From assembly GCF_007741515.1 (NCBI RefSeq), contig NZ_CP036263.1, positions 2,109,501 to 2,173,500 on the forward strand: a DNA stretch of 64,000 bases, read 5' to 3'. Origin of the DNA: Adhaeretor mobilis. Lineage in GTDB: Bacteria; Planctomycetota; Planctomycetia; Pirellulales; Lacipirellulaceae. Shown here one piece after another: positions 7,568 to 15,719 of this stretch. The position numbers and the translations under genes are program-made. The number at the start of each line of letters is the position of its first letter. Position 1 is the stretch's first letter. A model generated the notes under the pieces. That model saw only the letters and a program-made list of their open reading frames with translations. It searched no databases and had not been told where the DNA came from.

Positions 7568-10021
7568 TTATTCCCCCGCCAACTCTTTCGCTCGACGTAC
7601 CAGCGTTAGGAACTCCGCCCGATAGCCGTGCTTGTCTTCCGCGGCACCATTCTCAGCAATCTCTAGCACAGCGGCGTAGCTCGTATCGCCGCGATGCTCG
7701 GAGTTTCTTAGTACCATGCCAAAACTGGCAACTGACGCGGCAAACTTGAAGTCGTCTGAAGCTTCCGCAAACGAACCGCCCGCGTCAGTGATTGGGAATT
7801 CCAGCTTCGTGCTCGTGTCGCCATCAGGTTGTTTGTAGCGAAGCTTCAGTGTGAGCAGTTCCTCGCTTGGAACTAGGTCCTCCTTATTTTCCTCTAGTCT
7901 CTGGTCTCTAGACTCTGGGCTCTCTTGATACTTCAGGTCATCGACATCAGTCGAGGTAATGCTTTGTCCGGCAGGCACAATCTCATACAGCGCCGTCACC
8001 GTGTGCCCCGCGCCGATCTCGCCGGCGTCCTTCTTGTCGTCATTGAAGTCCTTTGCTTCAAGCATGCGATTCTCGTAGCCGAGTAGCCGATACCCGGCCA
8101 CTTTCGCGGGGTTGAACTCGACTTGAATCTTGACATCCTTGGCTATCGTCATGAGTGTGCCGCTCATTTCTTCGACCAGCACTTTGCGGGCTTCGGTTTG
8201 GTTATCGACGTAATAGTAGTTGCCGTTGCCTTTGCCAGAGATCGATTCCATCATGGCATCGTTCAGGTTGCCACGACCAAAGCCAAGCACCGTCAGGAAC
8301 ACGCCCGTCTCTTTGGCCTGCTCTTCTGCCAAGCGTTCGAGGTCTGCGGTATTCGTGGTGCCCACGTTAAAATCGCCATCGGTCGCGAGGATCACGCGAT
8401 TGGTACCCCCTTCGATGAAGTTCTCTTTGGCAACTTGGTAAGCCAGTTGAATACCGGCACCGCCGGCGGTCGATCCGCCTGCTCGTAAGTTTCCCAGGGC
8501 TGCGAGTATTGTTTTCTGCTGATCGCCGCGTGTGCTGGGGAGCGCGAGTCCTTCGCTACTCGCGTAAACAACAATCGCCACGCGATCGTTCTCGCCAAGT
8601 TGCCGCGTGAGCAACTTCATGCCGGACACCAGCAGCGGCAGCTTGGCAGAATCGTTCATCGAGCCTGACACGTCGATCAGGAACACCAGATTCGATTGCG
8701 GGCGCTTCTCTCGTTCAATCTCGCGCCCTTTAATGCCAATGCGAACCAATCGATGCTCAGGCTTCCAAGGGCACCCGGCCACTTCTACGTGGGCGGTAAA
8801 TGGAGTGTCATCAGTCGGAGCGGTATAGTCGTAGTCGAAGTAGTTGATCAGCTCTTCCAGTCGCACCGCATCCGGTGGTGGAAGCTGCCGCGTGCGCATG
8901 AGAAACTGCCGCGTATTGGCGTAGCTGGCCGTATCGACATCGATGGAAAACGTACTGAGAGCTGCTTCATCTTTGGCTTCGATGAAGGGGTTTTCGTAGA
9001 TGCGCGTGTAGCGGTCGCGAGATTGGGCTTTAAGTCGCTCACGTAGAGCTGCAATTCGCGCTCTCGGAACAGTGTCTATCTCAGCCAAGGCTGCTTCTTT
9101 GTTCCGTTGATTGGCGATCAGCTCATTACGAATCTTCTGGAGCTTGGGGTCCTGTACGTTTCGTCCAACACCACCTAGCTGCCTCAGTTGTTCTTCCAAC
9201 GCCTGCTGCCTCATGCGGTACTCGATAAGAACTCGCTGCTTTTCATTTTTTGGGCTATCTTCAAGGGCTTTGATTTCAGCGAGGGTTGCGTCGTAAGAAT
9301 CCGATCTAAGGGACTCACGATCCATTTTTTGAGCGACTGATAGAGCAATTCCTTTACTAGGTGCATAGTGAGGGCTAAAAGTCTTGCCCTGCCCAGGGGC
9401 TCGTTTGGGGGAACTATTCGATGGCAAGTTTTCCAACTCAATTTGGTAGGGATATTTAGACGATGGCTGAGCAGAGACGCCAAGTTGCTTTGTTCCTACG
9501 TAAACTTCATCGATGGTACTTTCCGAGCCCACAGTCTGCGACGGTACGGATACAGGAGCCGACTCTGTGGGTTTTTGTACGCCAGACGCATCGGCCGGCC
9601 AGAGCTTTCCATTCTTACCGGGGAAACTCCAATTGGCACGCATCTCCTCAATTGCATCAACGCCTCCATTTTCAGACTCAGATTCCAGCTTTCGAATCTC
9701 GCTCATCTTAGCTTGCGCCTGAGATAGATCTTGCTCTACTTCGTCTCCTCTGTTGAGTGCATTGATTCCATTTGCGGAAACGAATAGAAAACCACCCATC
9801 GCGATCAACAAGCAAGCTGCCGTTGCGAATGAGAACCACGCCCGCTTGCTGCGTTTTTCCACTTCAGGAGCAGACAGCGCGTACTCCACCAATGTTGACC
9901 TAGCATCAGCAGCCGCCAGAATTCGCTCCGTCAAATCGGGTGGCGTTTCGCCACCGACGATTTCGCGAAGAGCTTGGTCGATGAGTTGATCGTGATAGTC
10001 GTTGGGTTGTTTATCGTTCAT
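7568..10021 (-). CDS. VWA domain protein with anti-sigma-like N-terminus and DUF3520 C-terminus
   Basis: This protein of about 817 residues begins at MNDKQPN; an upstream ATG eight codons earlier is possible. Residues 1-60 (LIDQALREIVGG.TPPDLTERIL) resemble the cytoplasmic part of planctomycete anti-sigma factors and are followed by one membrane helix (AACLLIAMGGFLFV). A low-complexity, coiled linker comes next. It is followed by a von_Willebrand N-terminal region, a VWA domain with a complete metal site (DVSGSMNDS, TDGDFNVG), and a DUF3520 (YfbK-type) C-terminus. The upstream gene is an ECF sigma factor on the same strand, so a sigma/anti-sigma pair with a surface-exposed VWA sensor is likely. 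What it binds is unknown. Confidence 0.85.
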   Translation of the reverse strand: MNDKQPNDYHDQLIDQALREIVGGETPPDLTERILAAADARSTLVEYALSAPEVEKRSKRAWFSFATAACLLIAMGGFLFVSANGINALNRGDEVEQDLSQAQAKMSEIRKLESESENGGVDAIEEMRANWSFPGKNGKLWPADASGVQKPTESAPVSVPSQTVGSESTIDEVYVGTKQLGVSAQPSSKYPYQIELENLPSNSSPKRAPGQGKTFSPHYAPSKGIALSVAQKMDRESLRSDSYDATLAEIKALEDSPKNEKQRVLIEYRMRQQALEEQLRQLGGVGRNVQDPKLQKIRNELIANQRNKEAALAEIDTVPRARIAALRERLKAQSRDRYTRIYENPFIEAKDEAALSTFSIDVDTASYANTRQFLMRTRQLPPPDAVRLEELINYFDYDYTAPTDDTPFTAHVEVAGCPWKPEHRLVRIGIKGREIEREKRPQSNLVFLIDVSGSMNDSAKLPLLVSGMKLLTRQLGENDRVAIVVYASSEGLALPSTRGDQQKTILAALGNLRAGGSTAGGAGIQLAYQVAKENFIEGGTNRVILATDGDFNVGTTNTADLERLAEEQAKETGVFLTVLGFGRGNLNDAMMESISGKGNGNYYYVDNQTEARKVLVEEMSGTLMTIAKDVKIQVEFNPAKVAGYRLLGYENRMLEAKDFNDDKKDAGEIGAGHTVTALYEIVPAGQSITSTDVDDLKYQESPESRDQRLEENKEDLVPSEELLTLKLRYKQPDGDTSTKLEFPITDAGGSFAEASDDFKFAASVASFGMVLRNSEHRGDTSYAAVLEIAENGAAEDKHGYRAEFLTLVRRAKELAGE

Positions 10022-10081
10022 GGGTATTCTCAAAGTTCGATACAAGTTTGGGAGATTGCTGCGACCCTTAGTCCTCAGAAC

Positions 10082-10144
10082 CCCCTAGCCCCCAGCCCGA
10101 GCTGGGGGTTCAATAACCCCTCAGCTTGCGCTGAGGGCTAGGGG
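10082..10144. repeat. Cloverleaf-forming palindromic repeat
   Basis: Outer arms at 10082-10091 and 10135-10144 are perfect complements (CCCCTAGCCC). Between them lie two hairpins: CCCCCAGC/GCTGGGGG at 10089-10108 and CCCTCAGC/GCTGAGGG at 10118-10137. The whole can fold as a three-way junction. It sits between the sigma factor gene and its VWA partner and looks like a dispersed mobile palindrome. Whether it attenuates transcription is unknown. Confidence 0.7.
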
Positions 10145-10165
10145 TGTCAACGCGACATTCCTCAC

Positions 10166-10753
10166 TCACTCGCGTTGCTTCCGCTCGATACACTCTCGCA
10201 ACGCATCGCGCGTGCGGCGTAGCAAGGTCTTCACCCCGTCGGGTTTCATGTTCAGGGCAGCGGCAACCGCTTCGCGGCCTTCGCCTTGTTGGTAAAAACG
10301 GTCAATGGCCGAGCGTGCGCGGCCTTCGATCTTCTCTAGGCATTGCTTCAGAGCGGCGAGCAGCCCAGCGAAGCCATCGGAGGCAGCGCCGTTGGGCTCG
10401 GTGATGTCCGCCCAGGCGGTTTCAGCAGCGGCTAGATCGACCGTGTTGATCTTATTCCCATGAGCCCGCCGCCACATGAGGAACTGATTCCTGGCGACCT
10501 TGCGCAGGTACGCGGCAGTTTCCGCTCGACTGCGCTCTTCGAAGGTGGCCAGCTCCAAGGCGAGGAAAGTCTCCTGCGTTAGATCCTCCGCATCGGCACT
10601 ACCAGCCCCCAGGAAACGCAGGTAGCGCCAAATGTCCGCCTGGTGCTCTCCAAGGAGCCGCTCCAGATTGTGGTGTTCCAATTTGACCTCAACGGACTGG
10701 TCTGGTTGGGGGTGGGTAGCTTTGACGACGGTAGTTTCGAGCATGGCAGTCAT
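10166..10753 (-). CDS. ECF-type RNA polymerase sigma factor
   Basis: This 195-residue sigma-70 family protein has region 2 (DIWRYLRFLGAGSADAEDLTQETFLALEL, about residues 40-70) and region 4 (EGREAVAAALNMKPDGVKTLLRRTRDALREC, about 155-190) with a helix-turn-helix. The ATG at 10744 has better spacing to the upstream GAGGG than the ATG at 10753, so the protein may be three residues shorter. The downstream gene encodes a membrane VWA protein with an anti-sigma-like N-terminus. The two are separated by a cloverleaf repeat of about 63 bp, and sigma activity is probably held by that protein until a signal is sensed. The target promoters are unknown. Confidence 0.88.
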   Translation of the reverse strand: MTAMLETTVVKATHPQPDQSVEVKLEHHNLERLLGEHQADIWRYLRFLGAGSADAEDLTQETFLALELATFEERSRAETAAYLRKVARNQFLMWRRAHGNKINTVDLAAAETAWADITEPNGAASDGFAGLLAALKQCLEKIEGRARSAIDRFYQQGEGREAVAAALNMKPDGVKTLLRRTRDALRECIERKQRE

Positions 10754-11129
10754 GCCCTCTTTAGTGCAACGGAAGCTGGAAAGGGTTCAAGGAATCTTGG
10801 AAATGCTTGAATTTCCCTGGAGTAGTGCCCTCAGTGATATCACAGGCAATCGTCGCACATTTCGCCCCAGTGCTTGCACCGTGAGTTAATTGATTCGCGA
10901 CACGAACTTAGAAAACGCTCTGGAGGTAAGCAGGCTATGCTGAAATCACCTACTCAATCTAGTTAGAAACTCTCTCCGCGCTACGGCGTTGAACTTATAG
11001 ACTAGGCGGACCCATCTGCTGACACCGCAGAATGGACCACTCATGCACAATCGACGGACACTTCCCTGCGAACCATTTCTGGGGCTCATCGTGGTCGCCG
11101 GCCTGGCGTTCCGTCATATTCGGCAAACC
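10754..11129. other. Intergenic region, no gene recognised
   Basis: This 376-bp stretch is upstream of the ECF sigma gene and downstream of the LolA-like gene. It should hold the sigma gene's promoter. No RNA gene, strong terminator or convincing small ORF was seen. Confidence 0.4.
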
Positions 11130-12230
11130 TCAAACTGGCTCAAACGACATCGCTATGTCGAATAGGTCCTGACGTGAATGGTCGGATACAACTTCGATCC
11201 AGGTCCCATCTTGGCAGAATCTGAGACAGATCATGCCTCCTTCAACCTCAGGGTCTGAAATCTCAATCTGTCGGCCAGCCACTTCGACTTCTTCCCATTC
11301 CAACCCCTCGTCAGATTCAGGTTCAGGCTTCGCCCGTAAATGAAACCACACGCTATTTGATCCGTCTCCAAGGTACATGACGAACACGCTCTCGCCGGCA
11401 CGCTCATTTTTGCCAGGTTCGTAGTGCAGATCCGGGTTTCCCTCGCCAACTCCTCGCTTTGGAAGTAGCACAGTAAATGGCACTTTCGCAACCGCAGTCT
11501 CTAACGTGACCCGCTGAGTCACTGGTTCTGTTGAGCGTGTTGACTGCCCTGCAAGTGGTTGGCAAACAAAAGTGCTTTCGTCGATTTGTTCGTCGAACGC
11601 AATGTCAACTACCTCAATGTGTTCAATGGTCTGGCCAGACAAGAATCCTGTAATAGTTAGTAACGATGGGAAGCCTAGATCGGCGGCAAACTCGAACTCG
11701 TCTGCCTCAGACGGAAGCCAATGTGGCCAAATGCTATCGCCCGGTACAGGCACCGCACGTATTCGCACGCAATCTCGCCCAGCAACCTGGCACGCACCAG
11801 CATCCTCAAGAACAAGCGAAGCAAAGAACTCCCGGATCAGGCTGCGGTCGAAATGACGACGATAGTTTGTAGGAAGAGATCCTCCTTCCTGCGCTCGCCG
11901 CCGTGACCGCACTTTCTCAACTTCGACGGTACCGTCGGGTGTTCGCTTCAATGACTCACCGCCCCTAGTGATTTCAACAGTGGATTCAATCTTCCCGTTC
12001 TTGGTTCGGGCGGAATCCACGCGAACTTTGTCAGGTAGGACAGCCCAGAACTCTGAGTTAACAGTGGTAATGTGGGCGGCAGAAGGAGCCTTCTGCTTCC
12101 CAATTGGCCGCCGGCGAGAAGTTTCACCTTGTGTCGCAGGTCTGCATTTTTGTCGCAGCTTGCCCCGCACTGATTGGAACGTCTGACCGCTACCGTAGAA
12201 CGATTCAAGAAAGTCGCCGAGAAGACCCAT
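11130..12230 (-). CDS. Hypothetical protein with LolA/RseB-like domain
   Basis: This protein of about 366 residues is chosen to start at MGLLGDFLESFYGSG because a clean AGGAG lies seven bases before that ATG; the open frame extends further upstream but without a ribosome site. The pattern of a short helix and then a half-barrel of strands (FWAVLPDKVRVDS, STVEITRGGESL, DCVRIRAVP, FEFAADLGFPSLLTI, IEHIEVVDIAFDE) recalls the LolA/LppX/RseB fold used for lipoprotein or sigma-E signalling. The C-terminal part (TLETAVAKVPFTVLLPKRG) resembles the DUF4367-type tail of planctomycete anti-sigma-associated proteins. There is no signal peptide or membrane helix with this start. Function is unknown. Confidence 0.6.
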   Translation of the reverse strand: MGLLGDFLESFYGSGQTFQSVRGKLRQKCRPATQGETSRRRPIGKQKAPSAAHITTVNSEFWAVLPDKVRVDSARTKNGKIESTVEITRGGESLKRTPDGTVEVEKVRSRRRAQEGGSLPTNYRRHFDRSLIREFFASLVLEDAGACQVAGRDCVRIRAVPVPGDSIWPHWLPSEADEFEFAADLGFPSLLTITGFLSGQTIEHIEVVDIAFDEQIDESTFVCQPLAGQSTRSTEPVTQRVTLETAVAKVPFTVLLPKRGVGEGNPDLHYEPGKNERAGESVFVMYLGDGSNSVWFHLRAKPEPESDEGLEWEEVEVAGRQIEISDPEVEGGMICLRFCQDGTWIEVVSDHSRQDLFDIAMSFEPV

Positions 12231-12237
12231 GCTAATG

Positions 12238-12297
12238 CTCCTGTACTCCAGGTGATGGTCTAACAGGCTGTCCAACCTGGCTGTCATTTCGATTATA
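12238..12297 (-). promoter_or_regulatory. Ribosome site and candidate -10 box for the LolA-like gene
   Basis: On the minus strand AGGAG occupies 12242-12238, seven bases before the ATG at 12230, and decides that start. A TATAAT lies at 12297-12292, giving a short leader. No good -35 box is seen. Confidence 0.5.
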
Positions 12298-12419
12298 AGC
12301 GATGTAGTAAAGTCGGCGTAGGCGGCAACCATATACCGGTAAAAAAAGGGTTCTTGGAACCTTTTCTCGGTTCCTTGACTATCCGAAAGGAACCTACGCC
12401 TACTTCCTGACAGAAAACT

Positions 12420-12610
12420 GGCCTGTCGTCCCGCGGTTCTACCGTGGCACACCGTCAGAAAGCTTCCGCCGCCGCGGTAGACCTCCAGGCGGCGGCCCAC
12501 CGAGAAAACGGAGTGGTCCCCCAGGCGGACGCCGAGGCCCACCGCCGAGAGACGGTCGTCGGCCACCACCGCGCTAGGCCAGCTTTTCGGCTGCTGGGAG
12601 AAGAGGCTCC
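12420..12610 (-). other. GC-rich, coding-like remnant in the gap 12231-12674
   Basis: This 190-bp patch is much richer in G+C than its surroundings. The minus frame reads as protein with strong third-position GC (VVADDRLSAVGLGVRLGD, then SVGRRLEVYRGGGSFLTV) and has no start of its own. It may be a fragment of a gene from a GC-rich genome or a decayed local gene. The rest of the gap holds no recognisable gene; it contains the promoter region of the beta-helix protein gene. Confidence 0.35.
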
Positions 12611-12674
12611 GATTGATTGTTCTCTATTGCATCGTCGGTTAGAATAGTGCTTGTAACCGACGTTATTCTATTCG

Positions 12675-15527
12675 ATGACTCTTCGCAGCAGACTATTGGG
12701 ATGCCCCATGGCTTGGAGCAGTTTCTGGCGAGTTACTACGCTCACGTTGTCAGGCCTGTTGATCGTGAGAATGGTCTTGCTCACAGCAATGGCCACTGCG
12801 CAGTTCGATGCGATCTACAACCTGCCGGGTGACACACTGCCGGCAATCGTGGGGAGCAACTCTCAAGTCAACGTTGGCGAGGGTAGTGGCACGGGCGTGA
12901 TCCAATTTGGTGAGACCAACTCCACCAGCACGAATATTGAGCTGAACGTCCAAGGAGGAACCGTTACCAGCGTTTCGAATTCCTATGGTGGGGTCACTGT
13001 CAATCTTTACGGATCGAACAATGGCAACTTAAGGGCGTATGAGGGAGTTGTCGCGAATTACCTTACAGGCGTCAATGAACTCGTGATCATCTCTTACGAA
13101 GGCTCGGAAGTGAATGTGCTGGGTGGTCAAAACGAGAGAGTTTCGCTAGTCGGTGGTACTGTGAAAATCAGTGGCGGAACGACTGGATATATGAACCTGG
13201 GAAATGCTGCGACGCTTGGCGAACTCTATGTCACCGGTGGCTATCTTAATGATCTGTATGCCGACGAGCCTTCATTAGTCCACCAGACGGGCGGAGCGAT
13301 TAACCGTCTCGTGAGTACCGATGACAACCAATCTACGATATTTGGTGGCCGTATCGGGTCGATTTGGAATACGACCTATGGCGGGGATGTCACAATTATA
13401 GGTAGTCAGTTTGAGCTGGACGGCGTACCCATAGCAGGGCTGGAAACTGTTGGTAATGAGATTAGCTTCGTACAGCCTACAATCGGTGGCGTGCTGTCAG
13501 CAGTCTTGGAGGATGGCAGCACGATCGCAATTGGAGTGAGCAACTACGATGGCGAGGTTGCTCACGACCCGCTGGTCCTGAGACGATCAACAAGTCCCGC
13601 AGCATCACCCTCTCCCATCAACTTGCCTGCCGATCCAACTCCCGCTGGCTTGCGGGCAGGGCAAGTATTGACCGTCGGTGCAGGAGCGACACTCCCACCG
13701 ATATTCGCCGCTCATCGCGGGAGCGTTGTCAACCTGCAGGCGGGTGGGGAAATCGGACACGGCTTTCGTGCCACAGCTGCTACGGTGAACGTGAGCGGCG
13801 GCACACTCGGCCCGCAGTCTCAAGTCCAGCCGGGTACCGTGGTCTACCAATCAGGCGGGCGGATTGGTAGCGAATTCACAGTCCTGCCTGGGGGCACATT
13901 TGCCATGTCGGGCGGCACGATCGCCGATGGTCTTCAGTCGTTTACTACCTATGGCGCTGTCCGTGGGCAAGGTAACGTGGAACTCTACGGCGGCGATTTC
14001 GAGATCAATGGCGTGCCTGTGGCTGGGCTCGATCAGCCGGGCGCTTCTGTAGAATTACGCTTGACCATCAACGAGTGGTTGACAGGCGTGCTCGCCGACG
14101 GAACACCTATTGCGCTATCAGACATGGATTCCTCCGGATTCGGCGTTTCGTCTCATGGAATAGTCACACTCGTTTCGCAACAGCCCGCTGCTCCGGTCGC
14201 TAGCAATACCATTTTGAATCACTACGCGCCTGAGTTGGTAGGCATTCGTGGTGATCAGACCATTCAGGTTTTATCTGGGGGCTCGCTTGGCGAAGACTTC
14301 AATGCGGGTGTCGGTAGCATGATCAGAGTGGACGCGGGCGGTAGTGTGGGTAACAACTTGGAAGTCACCGGTGGGTATGTCCATCTGAACGGCGGTTCAA
14401 TTGGTCACGAGGCCGACCTGCTCAACGGAAGTCACCTGCAACTGGACAGTGGTTCGATCGAGTACAATCTTCATGCTTACAGCGGCAGTTCTATCGAAAT
14501 TCAAGATGGCAGTACTCAGTCAATTCAGCTCGGCAACGAAACGACCGCCAGCGTCTACGGTGGCTCTGTAGCTGTACTAAGTGCCACAGCTGGAAGCCTA
14601 GCGACGATCAAGGCAGGAGCATTTGGTTCAGTAAGCGCGGACAGCGACAACATGACCGAAGACGTACCGGCTGAGGTGAACCTAGTGGGTGCGACCTCAG
14701 GCCGCTTAACTTCTTCTGATGGCAGTATCGTTCGCATGATGGGAGGGCTAGTCGATGGCCACGTTGGTGGTAGCAAGAGTGAGATAAGTCTTTCCGGTGG
14801 GGTGTGGATAGACGATACCTTCGACATTCGGGACACGGAAATTCGCGTATCCGGTGGCATAATACTCGGGCGGCTCTACCTTCGCGATTTTATTTCTGCG
14901 CCCATCCCGAAGCTCTTGCTGTTTGGCACAGAGTTTTACATTGACGGCCAGCCCGTTAACTTGGCAGAAGGGGAGTCGCAGAGCATTACCGAGCGTGGTA
15001 TAGAGCTTTCCGGCGTGCTTTCAGACGGTTCGACCTTCGAGTTCGATCTTAGTTCACAGCTCTTTGTGGACGACTACCTTAGCCAGACCGGTGAACTCAC
15101 AATTACACGTGTATCGCGCAGGCAGGGCGATTTCAGCGACGATGCGGCAGTCGATGGAGAGGATTTTCTGAGTTGGCAAAAGGCGATGTCCACCGGTTCG
15201 CTCGATGCAGATGCAGATCACGACGGCCTGGTCACCGAGCACGATGGCACAATATGGGGAGTTCGCTACGGCACGGACTATTCTCGTCCAGGTGATCAGA
15301 ACCATGACGGAACGGTCGACGGTGGCGACTTCCTAAGCTGGCAAGCAGACTCGCAGGCCATCGCCAAGTACGACCGCACTTTCCTTTGGCATGAGAATTT
15401 CGGTGGTACCTATGTAGCCGAAAGCGCTGCGCATAGCGTTCCTGAGCCGTCCGCAATGGTTGCGGCACTGTTGGGGGGCATGACGCTTGGTACTACTCGG
15501 AGAATGAGGCGTGGCGTGTCGCGTTGA
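12675..15527 (+). CDS. Large beta-helix PEP-CTERM protein with dockerin-like repeats
   Basis: This secreted protein of 950 residues has an N-terminal hydrophobic export segment (residues 20-42). A long Gly/Ser/Thr-rich stack of short strands follows (VNVSGGTLG, VDAGGSVGNNLEVTGG, HLNGGSIGH), typical of a right-handed beta-helix. Three diverged copies of a block built around F.I(D/N)G.P(V/I)AGL...GVL.DG(S/T) occur near residues 245, 430 and 755. Two calcium-type dockerin-like loops (GDFSDDAAVDGEDFLSWQ and GDQNHDGTVDGGDFLSWQ) lie near 815 and 875. The C-terminus is a PEP-CTERM signal (VPEPSAMVAALLGG, then RRMRR), so an exosortase-like enzyme should process it. The ligand or surface role is unknown. 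Confidence 0.85.
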   Translation: MTLRSRLLGCPMAWSSFWRVTTLTLSGLLIVRMVLLTAMATAQFDAIYNLPGDTLPAIVGSNSQVNVGEGSGTGVIQFGETNSTSTNIELNVQGGTVTSVSNSYGGVTVNLYGSNNGNLRAYEGVVANYLTGVNELVIISYEGSEVNVLGGQNERVSLVGGTVKISGGTTGYMNLGNAATLGELYVTGGYLNDLYADEPSLVHQTGGAINRLVSTDDNQSTIFGGRIGSIWNTTYGGDVTIIGSQFELDGVPIAGLETVGNEISFVQPTIGGVLSAVLEDGSTIAIGVSNYDGEVAHDPLVLRRSTSPAASPSPINLPADPTPAGLRAGQVLTVGAGATLPPIFAAHRGSVVNLQAGGEIGHGFRATAATVNVSGGTLGPQSQVQPGTVVYQSGGRIGSEFTVLPGGTFAMSGGTIADGLQSFTTYGAVRGQGNVELYGGDFEINGVPVAGLDQPGASVELRLTINEWLTGVLADGTPIALSDMDSSGFGVSSHGIVTLVSQQPAAPVASNTILNHYAPELVGIRGDQTIQVLSGGSLGEDFNAGVGSMIRVDAGGSVGNNLEVTGGYVHLNGGSIGHEADLLNGSHLQLDSGSIEYNLHAYSGSSIEIQDGSTQSIQLGNETTASVYGGSVAVLSATAGSLATIKAGAFGSVSADSDNMTEDVPAEVNLVGATSGRLTSSDGSIVRMMGGLVDGHVGGSKSEISLSGGVWIDDTFDIRDTEIRVSGGIILGRLYLRDFISAPIPKLLLFGTEFYIDGQPVNLAEGESQSITERGIELSGVLSDGSTFEFDLSSQLFVDDYLSQTGELTITRVSRRQGDFSDDAAVDGEDFLSWQKAMSTGSLDADADHDGLVTEHDGTIWGVRYGTDYSRPGDQNHDGTVDGGDFLSWQADSQAIAKYDRTFLWHENFGGTYVAESAAHSVPEPSAMVAALLGGMTLGTTRRMRRGVSR

Positions 15528-15591
15528 TCACCACGTAGCAACATACGGCAGTCGCTGCTAGAATCGCACGTTGTGAGCTGTTATTCGCAAA

Positions 15592-15664
15592 GCCCGCGTA
15601 GCTCAGGGGATAGAGCACGGCTTTCCTAAAGCTGGTGTCGCAGGTTCGAATCCTGCCGTGGGTG
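15592..15664 (+). tRNA. tRNA-Arg (anticodon CCT)
   Basis: The 73-nt sequence folds as a full cloverleaf. The acceptor stem is GCCCGCG with CGTGGGT (two G-U pairs), the D-arm GCTC...GAGC, and the anticodon stem CGGCT/AGCTG around the loop TTCCTAA, giving anticodon CCT for AGG codons. The T-arm is GCAGG-TTCGAAT-CCTGC and the discriminator base is G. CCA is not encoded. It stands alone between the beta-helix gene and the convergent helicase gene. tRNA genes are common integration sites, but no repeat of its 3' end was noticed. Confidence 0.95.
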
Positions 15665-15689
15665 CTTCTTTCAGCGAAGAATGATTTGT

Positions 15690-15719
15690 GTAGGGAACGC
15701 CTTGCTTGGCGTTCCCTAC
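15690..15719. repeat. REP-like palindrome / possible bidirectional terminator
   Basis: A perfect 12-bp stem GTAGGGAACGCC (15690-15701) pairs with 15708-15719 around a 6-base loop. It begins with the same GTAGGG as the element at 6.03-6.15 kb and may be of the same REP class. The right arm covers the stop codon of the helicase gene, and the hairpin lies just after the tRNA, so it could end transcription from both sides. Confidence 0.65.

Noticed and set aside
12231..12569. N-terminal extension of the LolA-like protein
   Set aside because: AGGAG and spacing favour the ATG at 12230, and the upstream frame runs into the GC-rich patch and reads as unrelated sequence.
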